From: Pezizomycotina sp. ARF18
Lineage: Eukaryota > Ascomycota
Reading direction: 5' to 3'
NCBI GenBank assembly: GCA_002224055.1
Contig: AZLU01000027.1
Coordinates: 170,830-234,829 of the forward strand
Length of the DNA stretch: 64,000 nt
Of the stretch, positions 1 to 13,044 are shown piece after piece. A program made the translations under genes and the position numbers. The notes below the pieces were generated by a model. That model did not search any database and was not told the DNA's origin. It saw only the letters and a list, made by a program, of their open reading frames with translations. The stretch's first letter is position 1. Each line of letters starts with the position of its first letter.

Positions 1-107
1 AATCACCAAGTCACCTGCGTTTAGCGAATAAACACTATCCCCAGATAACTTCCTCTTCCCTCACCACGCCGTCTCATCTCATCTCGCCGAGAATCAATGT
101 TCCATTC

Positions 108-3100
108 ATGCCGCCGCACCGTTCAAATGGTTCGTTCATGAAGGCCTCGTCCTCGCAACCGCACACCATTAGTCAACACCAAGATCAGAATGCGAGCTTC
201 CGATCACCCCAACCTGTCCGCTCACACTCACATTCTATCATCTCCACTCCTCCTTCCGACTCAAACTTCGACGCCATATTTTCCGAAGAACGGGAATATG
301 GCAACCTGGTGTTAAGGTTTGGCTACCCCTAATCTATCCGCATTTTCTTTTTTATTTTTCTCTAGAGAGGACTAGGACGAGTCCGCTAACATATAGGAAC
401 AGAATACCCACGATCAAAGCAGTAGCCGCCCTCCCACAGATATGCACCTTATGACACTGTTAGTTTCCCCACAAACCTGACACTTTTGTCGTTCTTCCTA
501 TGTGTTCCTAATCTAATACTTCTTTCTGTGATCAAAGTGACGGTAGCGGGTTGTCGGTACAGACGGCCACGGCCGCTGAGCAAAGCGGCCCAACCGATGA
601 CGACGACGATTTTGAAATCATCCCCAGCGCAAACGAGATCATGAACGATAAGAGGTTGCAATCGTTAACAAAAAGCCCTAGGACACCCTCTCCTGGATCG
701 TCGCCATCGTTAGGCCACTTTTCACAATCCACGCTTCCACCTTCTCCCCGGCCTCTGGCCCCAAGAGACCTGCGCCATTGAAATCCCGCGCTTTCCGGTC
801 ACCACAATTCCTGGTCACGTCAACACTTTCTTATTGCCCTCTTCGATACCGCACAGCAGCACCGCCGGTCTCCTTGCCGCGGACCTCGGTGATGGACTCC
901 ACAAAGTATTACCTCCTTTTATTAGCCCGGTCGAGAGCCCAATTCGGATGCTTTCTCCGGATAGGTTCTTGGGTTCCTCGACGCCGTCACCCAAGACTTT
1001 AGCTGCCGATATTCTTTTCGAAGGGAAAATGAAGGAGTGGGCGAATAGTCAGAACCTGGATGATTCGAACGAACATGTAGGAAGTGGCAGCGGGGTGGTA
1101 ACGCCTACAACCTCAATAATATCAGCAGCAAGCGCTACGGGGTCGACCAGGTCTCGTCGTGCCATCACAGAAGTCATCACTGACAGCAATTCGCGAAGTC
1201 GAAAATCAAGCCAGTCTCTTCGTATTTTCAAAGAAATAAATCCGCCGGAGGATCGAGAAAGGGCCAGGGAAAAGCGCGAGAGAGACAAGCTGCTGAATCG
1301 ATACAAAGAGAAAGAGAAAGATCAGAAGGATAAGGATCTCAAGAGAAGGCCCCACTACCCCCGCGAAGTTACAATCATGAAAAACGTCAGAGCAGCTTTG
1401 AGGTCAAAAAGCGCTCGATGTAGAAACAAAGGACAAGTTCACACCGTCTTCCAGTACTGTCGATTCTTCTTCTCTTGCTTCTCCCTTTGTTACTTCCAAG
1501 CACCATTCCGAGCATGGTGTACGTCTAGTTGACAAACCCGAGCAGCCGAAGCCTTTAAGCGCTCATGGCTCGTTGCTGGTCACTATGCAAGTATATCTCA
1601 TATTTCGCGTGCTCCTACATATGAACGTGATCATGCAAAATCCGTAGATACTCTTAGGATCCTGCAGCTTCGATCTGAAGCCAACCGACGCTTCTATCAG
1701 TTCTGTTCCCGCCGTATCCTCCAAAAATATTCCCCATCGTCCGATCAACCTGTCGAATCTAAGTCTGCTGCTGAGGTCCGTCGTCAATCGTTTCACCACG
1801 TTGGCGTTGATGAAGATGATGAATCATGCTCCACTACGCCAACACAAAAGTCTCCGATGCTGCATAATGGTCATATGGCGTCTCAGCGGCTTCTCAGGCC
1901 CCAGATTTCACCACTGCAAGGTTCAGGAGAGGGTTATTCCGACTCCTCATCTTCAGGAATGCAGGATGATGGACAAATGGACATAGAAGGGAGGCTTATG
2001 AAGGACTCGGATGATCAAGATGAAGAGGATGAGGAGGAGGAAGATGACGACGATTCCGAGAAGAACAGCTTTTTTCGGCGACATACATCCGCACAAGACT
2101 CCTAAACTCGACCAGTTTCATCTGCTGTACAGGATGGTGTCGACAGCGATGCATTTGATGCGGCAGAAATCAAACTTTCCGAACTAGACCTTGATCAAAC
2201 GCTAGATAAACACGGCTACAAAACGGAGACTCATCATTTCGAAGGTGAAAGTACCAACAAGGATGGTGAGAGTCTCAATTCGAGCTCACCTTTCATGGTG
2301 AAGTCGACCAGTCATCAAAGACAGCCAAGCATTACCATGACGGGGCACCGCTGAGATCCTTACTAATGACATCGTGCCCGGAGTCTCAGATCATGCGGTT
2401 GCTCAATCCGACGATGAGAATGCTACAGTCTTGCAGAGTGGCGCGGAAAGTACTGATGATTATGAATCTGGAATTGAGAGCCTTTCCAACTTTTCATCGG
2501 CGGCGTCTTCAAGGACAAGTTCAGAGAATGAGCTCTATGACTCCACCGACCAGGAATTCGACCTTGCTGGTTCCGATCAAGATATGACGCCGACCGCAAC
2601 ACCGACTTCAAATAACCATCATAAACCTAAGAGTTCTCGCGTGCATCATCGACACAGCCATCACCGTCACCAGCGCGTCGCATCTCAATCGATGAATAAG
2701 TCAGCGACCCAGCCTCTTGCTGAACCTCTGGTGCTGTTGAATTGAAGCCCTATAACCACCAAGTTGGCGGACACACAGCGCTGTACCGGTTTTCGAGAAG
2801 AGCCGTGTGTAAGAGTCTGAACAACAGAGAAAATGAGTTCTACGAAGCTATAGAGAGGACTCATGAGGAACTACTAAAATTCATGCCAAGGTATGTGTTG
2901 ACATCATGAAGTAATGTGTTTTCACCGGTTCTCAAAAAAAAAACCCCCCTTTTTTCAATGATGATTATATCTCGAATTAGTTATGTGACTATTCTAAACC
3001 CTCTTGATTAAAATGAAACAGATATATCGGAGTTCTCAACGTCACTTTTCGAAAGGGCCGAAGAAGAAGAAGAGCCGAAAAGATACCATGAACGGAGCCG

Positions 3101-5037
3101 TCAAGGAGAAATCACTATTCAATGGTCACGCGAATGACGACCTCTCCACGTCTGCCCTGATAAAATCGGAAGACGGCTCAACAGTCGACCAAACGTCCGC
3201 CGCACACAATTCAACATCAGTTCCAATGGTTCACAATAATAGCAGCATTGGTCCGACGCCGCTTCCACAGGTTGTCTTCGAGAACAACCGCCATATAATT
3301 CCCGAAAATCTCTTTCGGTTCTCGAGCAGCGCGCCTATCTTTGCATCCAAGTCCGCTCAGAAAGGGAGCGAAGATGATTCACCGCTGAAGGACCCTCGGC
3401 TACGTGATCTAGCAACGGAAGACGATCGTGAGGTGGTAGAGCAAAGAAACAGCAGCAGTAACAGTAGTCAAAAGAGAAATTACCCATCCTGGGGAGCGAC
3501 TACCGTAAATCGCAAGCTGCAGGAACAAGTGTTGCGGGAAGTTTTTGGGCCGCCATTGCACCAACGCCACCACCACCACCACCACCATCAGAGTTGCAGC
3601 CACGCGCATAGTAGAACCCGATCGTCAACACTGAGTTGTCGACACCACAGGAATAGTGACCCCCACAGGAGCAATACGGATTACGGACACTCAAAGATCG
3701 AAACGCCAGTTAAGAAACGGTTATCGAGGAGGACTCCGGGCGGAAGTATGCTAGCAGTACAATCTTCGCGTGTACAAATCTTGTGAGGAGAGTCATGATG
3801 GCGGCAGCGAGGACCAACCATCCAATTGCAAGGAAGGTAGTACGCTTAACGCTCGGGCCAGATCCGTTGGAGGGGTTTCCCGCTTCAAGGAGGGTGGAAC
3901 GCGTCCTCGCACGGCCAGTAATTCTGTTTTCAAGGCTGCAGAATGCTTTCCTTACGCCTGAGGACGATGGATATGGCGGTGATCGGGAGGATGAAGTGTT
4001 TACCTTTGATGACTCCGATGACTTGAAGAAGACAGGTGGTACCGGATGAACAAATTGCCATGGCTCGAAAGATGTGCTAGCCGCCGAGCAGTGACAGTCC
4101 CGTCGTCACCAGCGCTCTGGCCGAAGCATGATGACACGCCGGTTGAAAGTCGACCTCTTACGCCAACGATGACGGCCAAAAAGATGAAAAGAAGGCGGTG
4201 CCGGAAACCATACCTGATACTGTAAACGAGGAAAGCCGCTTGGCCAACGATGTTGATGCTGATCCAGAGGCAACACCTATGCTACCAGGGCCTATGGTGA
4301 ACATCGAGCCTCCTGTGCTGCAACCCCCAGTGGAGCGTGTTGAGAAATTTTGCTCCTCGAGGATCTCACAGCCGGCATGAAACACCCTTGCGTGCTTGAC
4401 TTGAAGATGGCACTCGGCAGTACGGCTTGGATGCGGACGAGAACAAGAAGGCATCTCAAAGGCGCAAATGCAAACTGACGACGTCTCGTGACCTGGGTGT
4501 CCGCGTCTGCGGTATGCAGGTTTGGAATGCGAAGAAGAACGGTTACCATTTTGAAGACAAATATAAAGGCCGGGATCTCAAAGCGGGTCCTGAATTTCAG
4601 AATGCTCTTTATCGGTTCTTGCACGACGGTGAGAATCCTAAGAGCGTGCTCCGCTATATACCGACAATTTTAGACAAGCTGAAGGCCCTCGAAGCGATCA
4701 TCCGACAACTGCCAGGTTATCGATTCTACGCCAGTAGTCTCTTGATGTTGTACGACGCCGGCGACCACTCTAAACCAATCGACATGCGCATTGTTGATTT
4801 TGCCAACTGTGTTACAGACGAAGATTTGCCATCCACGGTCAAGTGCCCTCCGAAAGATCGACATGGAATTGATCGCGGTTATCTGCGCGGTCTTCGTGCT
4901 CTGCGTATATACTTACGCGGATCATGAAAGATGTCATGGATGAAGAACCAGAGCAGAGGGGAGACGTTATTGTTTTCGGTCGTGCTCATGGTTTGGAGGA
5001 GGTTCGGATGTCGGACGAAGGAGAAGTCTCAACCTGA
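108..5037 (+). CDS. KCS1: Inositol hexakisphosphate (diphosphoinositol) kinase, Kcs1 family
   Basis: Kinase of the IPK family that makes inositol pyrophosphates from IP6. The N-terminal part is a long Ser/Thr-rich, locally acidic low-complexity region. The Kcs1 block [17 protein letters not shown] and [11 protein letters not shown] lies at about 2760-2870. A GT-AG intron at 2891-3021 joins KFMPR to [10 protein letters not shown] linker with a short His run (about 3570) follows. The catalytic PxxxDxKxG motif is seen as PCVLDLKM at 4386-4409, and the C-terminal signature SSLLMLYD...DMRIVDFAN lies at 4733-4809. The GTRQYG that normally follows DLKM is readable only one base out of frame, as if a G were missing from a GGG at 4409. 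Several other frame changes lie in the N-terminal half and one near 4910. The last frame ends ...[10 protein letters not shown]... at TGA 5035-5037. The start is a best guess because the gene sits at the left edge. A first intron near 320-540 is likely. Family assignment is firm. Confidence 0.88.
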
Positions 5038-7219
5038 GTGACCCAGATGCCGTCCAAAGAAGGGTCCAAGAAAATGGAAAGAGGGGAGAGAAAAAAACAT
5101 ACAGGAATGCTGCGTTTGGAACAAGCTTATATGCACGAAAATATTTATCGTTTATTTACTTGTCCTTATTTCTTTAAACTGTATATCCCTTATATTTTGC
5201 TACTCAAAATTCGCTCCTTTTATTGATTGGTGTCTGTATTCTTGCATTATTGCCTTTTCGGTTCCACTTCTTGTACAGGGTTTTGGGCAACTTTTTTTTT
5301 CTTTCTTTCTAACCTCTTTGCTTCAAATTTTTTTTGTTATCCTTTGTGTTGACCAAGTTCACTCCTCTCTTTTGCTTTTTGTCGGCTCCTGTGTTCCTCC
5401 TTCCTTTCCCTTCCCTTACGGTCATACTATAAATCTATATAAATTTGTTCTTGATTTATTTCCTTTCAAGATTCCCTACTGTAGCCTTTTATTCCTTTTC
5501 CGTTGCCTTTTCCTTTCCAAATATATCATATCCATTCCGATCCCTATTATTTGGCTGGACGAATGCGATGATTTTTACGTTTGAAAATTTTTATTCTTTC
5601 TTTTTTTTCTTGGTTTTCGCTTTCTTTGATTGCTGTAGTTGCAGTTAGTACCGCTTACATTACTTTACAAGTACTCCATATACTTACAGGAGTTCTCTGG
5701 CTGTAATATGTTTAGCACTATCTGTCCTGTTATCGATCACGATCCGGTCCCGTTCGCATGTTCTGACGCAGAATGTTATCAAGCCCATGTTATTGTCTTA
5801 CGTTGCTACCGTATGCCTATATAGAGCTGATTGCCAGCTTAACCTTTCTACCTACTTCAGCATGATACACGATACTAGCGCTTGTTAGTAATTTTACGTA
5901 ATATATACGTGCCCAAATTTTATCTTATCCAATTTACTCATTAACATTATTATATAAATGTGCTCTCGAGGCTCGTGTAAGTTATAGGTATCGTTTATAA
6001 ATCGCAAGGTTAGAATTCGAGGATGTATATCTAATCTAATTTATAGTTTCTAGCTACGATATTCTTTAGAAGCACCTTGCCCCTTTGGAGAGTGACAATT
6101 CAGTGGAATCTAACTGAGAACCTATCCGGATGGGCGATCTGAATATACACGTAGCATTAGATGACCAAGATATGCTACGCTCGTTGATACGTGCGGTCCG
6201 AGTTTTAATTTTTATGTATGTATTCTTGAAACTTCCAAAGTTGTTTTCATTGAGCGATGATAATTGAAAAAATATTTAGATAAACACTAGCACAGTAGAT
6301 ACTACTACTTCTCACCTACGCAGGACTAAAAAGATGATTATAATTATAATTATTTATTCTTAGTTTATTGTTTTTGTTTTGTTTTGTTTTGTTTTGTTTT
6401 GTTTTATTTTATTTTATTTTATTTTATTTTATTTTATTTTATTTTATTTTATTTTATTTTATTTATTTTATTTTATTTTTTTATTTTATTTTATTTTATT
6501 TTATTTTATTTTATTTTTTTATTTTATTTTATTTTATTTTTTTATTTTATTTTATTTTATTTTATTTTGTTTTATTTATTTTTTTTATTTTGTTTTATTT
6601 TATTTTATTTTATTTTATTTTATTTTATTTTATTTTATTTTATTTTATTTTATTTTTTTCTGTATATTATCCAAATCAAATCAAAAATAAAGCCAAAGCC
6701 AACCAACCTCTCTTATCAACGCTACTAAGTATTTCATCAATCAAACTCCATCCGTTTTTTTTTTTTTTTTCCCAACCCCCACCGTTTTACTTCTCCCGCA
6801 TCTCATCTCATCTCATCCATCAATCTATCGATCTAACATTTATTTTATCTGTCAGGCGCCATCGAACAGTCCTTATTTACAATAAAATACATAGATAGAA
6901 GGCAAAGAAAAGGGGAAAACTACAGACCTTTCCTCAGTCCCGCTTTATTCGTTTAGATCCAAAAGGTTCGGCTCTTTAGCAAGCGATTCGGACGCCAAGC
7001 CCTTTTTCTTCAGTCTTTCCTGCACCTCACTTTAAACCCAATCCCCTTTCAACCTTATATACTAAAAAAAAAAAAAAAAAAACACTTCCGCATTCTCAAC
7101 CTTTTTTTCATTTTCACTTCCTGGCCAAACACCTTTGTCTAACTTCTTAGGAATCTCAATCCTTATTCAAACATTATAGCAGAAAAAAGAAGTTAGTTAA
7201 AAAAAAAACTAGCAACACC
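5038..7219. other. Intergenic region between KCS1 and TAF10
   Basis: No gene is supported here. The first 600 bases after the KCS1 stop are T-rich, as expected of a 3' UTR. The middle is AT-rich without a plausible reading frame. A pentanucleotide microsatellite occupies about 6369-6657. From about 6740 onward there are T-rich and CT-rich stretches and an A18-type run near 7065. These lead into the A-rich sequence just before the TAF10 ATG, so this end is probably the TAF10 promoter and leader. Confidence 0.6.
6369..6657. repeat. TTTTG/TTTTA pentanucleotide microsatellite
   Basis: About 290 bases of near-perfect pentamer repeat: a short TTTTG block at the left end followed by some 50 TTTTA-type units, interrupted by a few units of four, six or seven bases. 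All three + frames stay open through it and translate to Phe/Leu/Tyr-rich strings. This is a repeat artefact and not a protein. Confidence 0.97.
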
Positions 7220-8454
7220 ATGTCGGACGCGCCGCAACCGAACATCGCTGCCTCCACCAACCCATCTGCTCCTCCATCATCCTCCGCCGCTTCCACAGCG
7301 ACAGCCGCAGCTCCCGCCGCGTCATCACAGCAGCAGCAACAACAACCATCGTCTTCATCGTCCGCACTCCCCAACACAGCGCCAAATTCAAGTGCGACGC
7401 TATCATCGACACAACCTCTCTCCCAGCAGCCGCAACCGCAATCACAACAATCACAACAGCAGCAACAGTCGTCAGGCACAGCAACAGCGGCGACCGCAGC
7501 GGACCCGCTGGAAGGTGACGATATAGCTGACGCAGATGTAGACATGCTAAACCCTCCCCCAGGTCACGAGAACGTCCTCGACGAAGGCAACAAAGCGGAC
7601 GGCGGCGCTGATGCTGCGGACAAAGAAGGTGGTGAAAAGGACAAAGAGAAGGAAAAGGCGCCACCCGTGTTACCGGCCTAGGTATGGATGCCGGCGGCGC
7701 AGAGAACGAGCTGGCTGGTTTGGAGCTGAAAACAACGCGGAAGGATCGAAACTTGCGAGAGTTTTTGAACATGATGGACGAATACGCTCCCATTGTACGT
7801 TTTCCTTTTTGTTTTCCAATTTTTTTTTTCTCCGCACAGTTCGTGCCATGTAACGCAAGAGGAATACTGTTTTCGTGCAAGTTTTAAAGAAACCGACTAT
7901 TTTTTTTTTTTTTCGCTAATAGATTTGCTTTCATAGATACCCGACGCAGTGACGGACTACTACCTCGCCCTCGGCGGATTCGCCTCCAACGACCCCCGCA
8001 TCAAGCGCCTCCTCGCCCTCGCCACACAAAAGTTCATCGCAGACATCGCCGCCGACGCGTACCAGTACTCGCGGATCCGAACGTCGGCGTCGGGGGCATC
8101 GGCGTTCGCACCCGGCGGAGCGGGAGGCGGCGGTGTGGCTGGAGGAGCAGCCGGCGGTGGTGCAGGTGGCGGCATAAACTTCCTTACGGGATTCGGCGCG
8201 AGTAGCAGCAAAAAGGGCGGAAGGGTCGTGCTAACGATGGAGGACCTGACGGCTGCCGCGGCGGAGATTGGCGTTAACAGCAGGAGGCCTGAGTTTTACA
8301 GGTAAAGAGGGAATTGCGTTTTTTTTTTTTTTTTTTTTTCTTCTCTCCTTTTTCCATTTCTATCTCTCTCCAACAAATTGAGTTGTTATTGTTCTCGCAT
8401 TATAGAATGAGGTTGCTTAGTACACAGTCAAGGTCTTTAAAGCTGAAAAGATAG
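7220..8454 (+). CDS. TAF10: TFIID/SAGA subunit TAF10
   Basis: Histone-fold TBP-associated factor shared by TFIID and SAGA in the nucleus. The N-terminus (from ATG 7220) is a Ser/Ala/Gln/Pro-rich tail of about 150 residues with Gln runs. The conserved fold follows: [14 protein letters not shown], then an intron at 7795-7936 with a clean junction to [14 protein letters not shown]. Next come [17 protein letters not shown] and [10 protein letters not shown], a Gly/Ala-rich loop at about 8095-8180, then [19 protein letters not shown] second intron at 8302-8405 contains a T21 run. The last exon encodes [16 protein letters not shown], ending at TAG 8452-8454. The frame changes once near 7679, where an in-frame TAG interrupts the linker just before [12 protein letters not shown] read this as a one-base indel, not a second gene. 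Confidence 0.93.
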
Positions 8455-9350
8455 AAGCTGTAGTTCTTTCTCTTTCACTCTTTTCTTTCTTTTCTTTCCT
8501 TATTTTTCAACTATGGCGTTCGAAATGGAGGAAGCATAATAAATTTTTTCAGATTGTAAATATACTCTCGTGCCTTTGCCTATTTTCTACCGATTTTCTG
8601 GTTAAATCCCACATACTTCTCGCGCAGGGGTTAAAGTCGCTCTCGAAATGTATTGTTGATTACACAAATTACACATTACTAAATAGTTTATAAGTTGCAT
8701 TACAGGCGTAGTCGTCTTAATTTGCTCACAATAGGAAAAGAAAACAAAACAAGAAACAAAAAATTTAGTAGTTGGAGAGAGGTTTCATGTGTACGTTGAT
8801 ACTGGTATCTAGGAAAAATGTTCTGAGGTGCAAAGACTCCAAAAAAGAATAGCAAAAATTAAAGAAAAAAAAAAAAATGACAATCATCTCCTGGACAAAG
8901 TGTATATGTAACATACACGGAAGTATATAGTATACGCTTATGAAGTGTACCGAATTGAAAAAAAAAAAAAAAAAACGAAAGAACAGAGCGTTACCAGATT
9001 ACAGACAGCTAGAGACCCATACAATTTGATGCAAGCAAAATAGCAGAATGCTGTTTAAAACACGCCGCAAGAAATTGAACTATAAAAATGATTGCTCCGA
9101 TGAACGCCGCTAGAAATGTGAAAGTATCTCTGTATGTTGGTGATGTTGAAAGATATGCCAGCCGTCTACTCATATATCTTATATGAAGAATGGAAACAAT
9201 TACGAGGCAAAAAGAATCTAAAATCCAAACAGCACATATCGTAGGGGGAAAAAAAATAATAATTAAACCACCCTTCTACTCTTCTATAGAAGAAAAAGAA
9301 AGAGTAATCCAAAATATCAATAAGATTTTAAACAACGATACCGCGCTGCT
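8455..9350. other. Convergent intergenic region TAF10/MCH1
   Basis: The 3' ends of the + strand TAF10 and the - strand MCH1 face each other here. The stretch is A-rich, with runs of 12-18 A near 8867 and 8958. I see no coding potential, only probable 3' UTR sequence. Confidence 0.5.
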
Positions 9351-11196
9351 TCAGCCGTTTCTACCCTTCCAGGCGAAAAGCCAAAGCAAGCAAGCGATGA
9401 AAACGGATCCTGCCATGACCCAAAACGTTGTGTTGTAGCAGCCGACGCCGTAGCAGGTTCCATCAGTGATTTCTGCCTGGTGGCTTCAGCGTCGTAGACA
9501 CGGGCAAAAAGAATCCCGTAGAAAGTTGCGCCAAGAGCGGGCATCATAGTAATGATACCTAGAGAAGAATAAAAAGAGTTAGTGAAAGATTCAAGGTGGA
9601 AATAGAAATAGGGAAAAAAAAATTTATTTCTAGACTTACCCCAGAAGGTAGAAAAGTTGTTGTGTCCCCAAATGCTGATAGTCACATTTGGCGCGAGGAG
9701 AATACGGCGCCATAAGCAATACCAATAGAACCTGAGACGATCCAAAAGAGGTAAGGGAACTGTTGTATAAGGCCGGTCGCCAGGGACAGATGCGCAATCG
9801 GCATGAAGAGAGCAAAGAAGATAATGAGTGTAACACGAGAGATGTGGAACGACTTGTTATCATCTTCAGATTCAGTCTCATCGGTATCCCTAGCTTCTTC
9901 GTTTGGTGGAGCAAAGTAATCGGAGACGAGGCCAGACGCGACGCGGGCAAAAGTCGAAGTAATCGCGATAATGGATACGTGAGTGGCCGGGTTTGACTCG
10001 TACTGCTCGGCCGAAACTCCGCCAGACATATCGGATTTGGTAGAATTAACAGAGTGGATCAGGCTACCCATGTTGGCAAGGAAAGCTTCCCCGGGCCCGT
10101 AATGAGAAAGAAACCCATCGCGAATAACCACATTGTCGGATCCTTCAAAAAGGCTCGCGTCTCAGCATTAATGTGGCGGTTGTCTACCGTTTCAGGGGTA
10201 GGTTTCGGGGAAGATGAACCGGAGGATGTCCTCTCAATGTTATCGGTAGCACCGTAAGCAAGAGTACCGGACGAGTCGTCATCATTTGAAGCAGCAGCAG
10301 CAGGTGCCAAAAGGGGAACCCTCTCGTTTGAAAAGATCTCCTCGTTATCCTCTGGGAGGATCCTCAAGCCGAACATACCCAAGCCACCAACACCCAGGAG
10401 CAAGAAAGCAAAGAATATGAACAGTCGCTTAACATCGATCTCAGTACCTCCGGAATCCCCGATGCCGCCGTCCCTTTCATAAAGAACGAGTTCGCAATCT
10501 GGCTAAGCCAGAAACTGCTCAGGCCAAACGCCGCGATCGGAAGGGCCAGAGCCAGCCCCTCCGCTTCGTAAATTTTTGGCGCAGGTACTAACACCGCTAA
10601 GGTACATAGACGATGTACCAGCACCGATAAGGAGAAATGCGGAGACCATGACGCCATAGGTCATTTTATTCGCATACGCGTACGAGGCTATCAGGTAACC
10701 AGGCGTGAAGAAGAGCGTAGACACCAAGGACAGGCGAGCTGGCCCGTATCGGTCACAAAAGTACCCAAATAAGGGGACCGGCAGGTACATCCCCAACTCT
10801 CCACCGATAGCGACGGCATTAATCTGCATCTGGTTGTAGTGTAGCCTTTTCTGGAAAATCGGAGCGTAAAGTGAGAAAAGGAGGAAAGAACCGGCCGATA
10901 GACTATTTTTGTATTCCTAGGTCAGCCAACTCAGAACTGATTTAAAATAAAAATAACTAAGTATATTTTTGAGGGTATCTCTCACCAGCTAATCATCGCA
11001 GACACGAACGCTACCCGTCTCATCCACTTATTCTTCCCTTCGCGTTTGGAGATGAGATGCTCGCTGATGGAGCCGGTCATGGACGACATCGAATCTCCAT
11101 CGGCCGCAACGCTTTCTCTCCGTATCAGCTTCGAATACCCTTTGGGAACATTCTTGACGCCGAGTCCGCGGTTTTACTGGTACTTTGAACCGTCAT
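9351..11196 (-). CDS. MCH1: Mch1-like major facilitator transporter
   Basis: Polytopic MFS carrier of the fungal Mch1 (monocarboxylate-transporter-like) group; substrate unknown. Matching blocks in order: a short N-terminus ending RRVAFVSAMIS, then an 83-base intron (10903-10985), LSAGSFLLFSLYAPIFQKR, MQINAVAIGGELGMYLPVPLFG with CDRYGPARLS, and GLALALPIAAFGLSSFW. A cytoplasmic acidic loop, KDPTMWLFAMGFFLITGPGE and THVSIIAITSTFARVASGLVSD follow. After a second intron (9559-9639) the tail is IITMMPALGATFYGI and CYNTTFWVMAGS, ending at TGA 9351-9353. At least six frame changes separate these blocks. Two look like single-base losses: a G in GPGE (about 10090) and a C before LAPNVT (about 9698). 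The start ATG at 11196 is inferred. The family is clear; the transported compound cannot be told from sequence. Confidence 0.88.
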
Positions 11197-12383
11197 GATG
11201 GGCTATAGCGGGGTCATAAAATATGTGCAGAAGAATAGATGATAACAATAACAATAGTATACGATGCTAAAAAAAAAAAAAAAAACGCTTTAAAGTTGCG
11301 TGGATGATTGTTTAGGATTGGTGACGTATTTTGGTATGATGACAACGTGATCGCTCCTATTTCAAAAACTCCCACAAGAACTTTTTCCTAGAATAATACC
11401 CGGGGTTTGCGGAAAAGAGATCAAATATGAAGAGGAATACGGGAGAAAATAGATGATAGAAATAAGCTGGTAGTAAAAGATGGAAAAGAAAAAGGCTTTC
11501 CTGCTATTTTCTATGTCATTCCGATCGATGGCTGTTTTCTTTCGTAGTTGAAGAAAAGTCGTGTGCTGGTGACTCGTACTTGATTTCCCGCAGCGGACCC
11601 TTTTTAGTTAGGTTCCCGGTAAGGCTGACCATAAAATAGGCGGACTTTAGTGGCCTCCGACCAGCGCGAACCCCCGTCGTCAACAAGATTTCGGAGAACG
11701 ATATAGAGTATAACGCAGAACGTGAAGATGATGGAAAGGCTAATGAAGAGGATACTTAAGGGGAAGGGATTAGTATATAAATAAAAAAAAGAAAAGGATG
11801 AAGAAATGGAAGATGACGGAATTGTGAAATACGATTAGGAAATACCCCGAATTAAATATATATATATATATATAGGTGTGGGAGAGAAGAGAGGAGCGTG
11901 AGTGGTGTCCTGCTGGCCCTGGAATTACTTAATTATTATTATTATTATATTTATTATTTTTAAGTTCCAAGGCCCCTTTATCAGCTGGACACCCGGGGGA
12001 GGGGGGGGCTATGACAAGGGGCTTCTTTTTTTTTTTTTCCCTCCACACCCCAAAAACCCTCAACAAATTATCTTTGATAAAATATTAACTACTGCAACCC
12101 CCGGTCTATCTGACAGCGCAGCAAGAATCTGGAGAAACCTTGAGGGATTTCTTAGCTACGATGAAGTACGATTAACTATACTATAAGAGGAAGTATAATA
12201 GAACAGGGGCCGCTTTCCCTTCTTTCTTTCTTCCTTCCTTCAGTTAGTAGACTCTCAAACTCTGCCGGTTCACAGTTTCTACAAGTTAGAGGACGCATTG
12301 CAAATTTTATTTTATTTATTTTTATTTATTTTTATTTATTTTATTTTTTTTTTTTATTTTATTTTATTTTTATTTTATTTTTA

Positions 12384-12414
<31 letters not shown>

Positions 12415-13044
12415 TTAACTCTCTTTATCTGCTGAGCTTGGAGATTTCTCACTGGAATGCAAGAAACTCATGCAGGCAGTTGCACCCCACGCATTAGTTC
12501 CAGCGGATAAGCCCTTAGCCAGCGAATAATACAACAGTTAAAAAAAAAAGATATATAAAAAGAAGCCGCGATATCGGAAGACCACCGTGTGGAGAAGTGC
12601 ATCTGTCGATTTTAATAGCCGTCTTTTTCGCTTCGAATATATATATATATATATATATCGGAATACATTAATATTTGATTTGCAAAGAGTATCGTAGTGA
12701 AAGGGTATTACTTGTTCCTTCTATTTAGGTTGACACGATACAGAAAGAGACAAAAAAAAAAATTGGGAAAAAGAACTGATTGATATCAAAGAACGAAAAC
12801 GAAAACGTGAAATACGTTGATAGACTTGGAAACCCTTCGAATGCATCGGTTCAGCGTTATGATAGAACAACCTCGGAATGAAAAAGAAGTGCAAAGGAAA
12901 GAAGAAGGGAATATATATAGAAAACAAACAGGTTCTATGCCACAAATGACAAGTAACATATAATACACAATCCAACACCACTGATCATCCGAAAGAAAAA
13001 CCCTTCAAAAGATGGGAGATAAAATGAGCGTAATTCAATTGTTT
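11197..13044. other. Intergenic region with TA and TTTTA tracts
   Basis: About 1.85 kb between the 5' end of MCH1 and the 3' end of the dehydrogenase kinase. It contains a (TA)n tract near 11857-11874, a G8-type run near 12001, a T12 run near 12030, a TTTTA/TTTTTA block at about 12306-12416 and another (TA)n tract near 12639-12658. Open frames here are short and lack family motifs. No gene is supported. Confidence 0.5.
12306..12416. repeat. Imperfect TTTTA/TTTTTA microsatellite
   Basis: About 110 bases of almost pure T/A built of TTTTA, TTTTTA and TTTA units, ending in a T8 run. It is the same class as the larger tract at 6.4 kb but more degenerate. Confidence 0.9.

Noticed and set aside
6368-6898. 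Long + strand frames encoding Phe/Leu/Tyr-rich hydrophobic protein
   Set aside because: They are translations of the TTTTA microsatellite; all three frames are open because of the repeat.
7220-7880. - strand frames opposite TAF10 (Cys/Ala-rich)
   Set aside because: Mirror of the Gln/Ser/Ala-rich TAF10 N-terminus; no motif.
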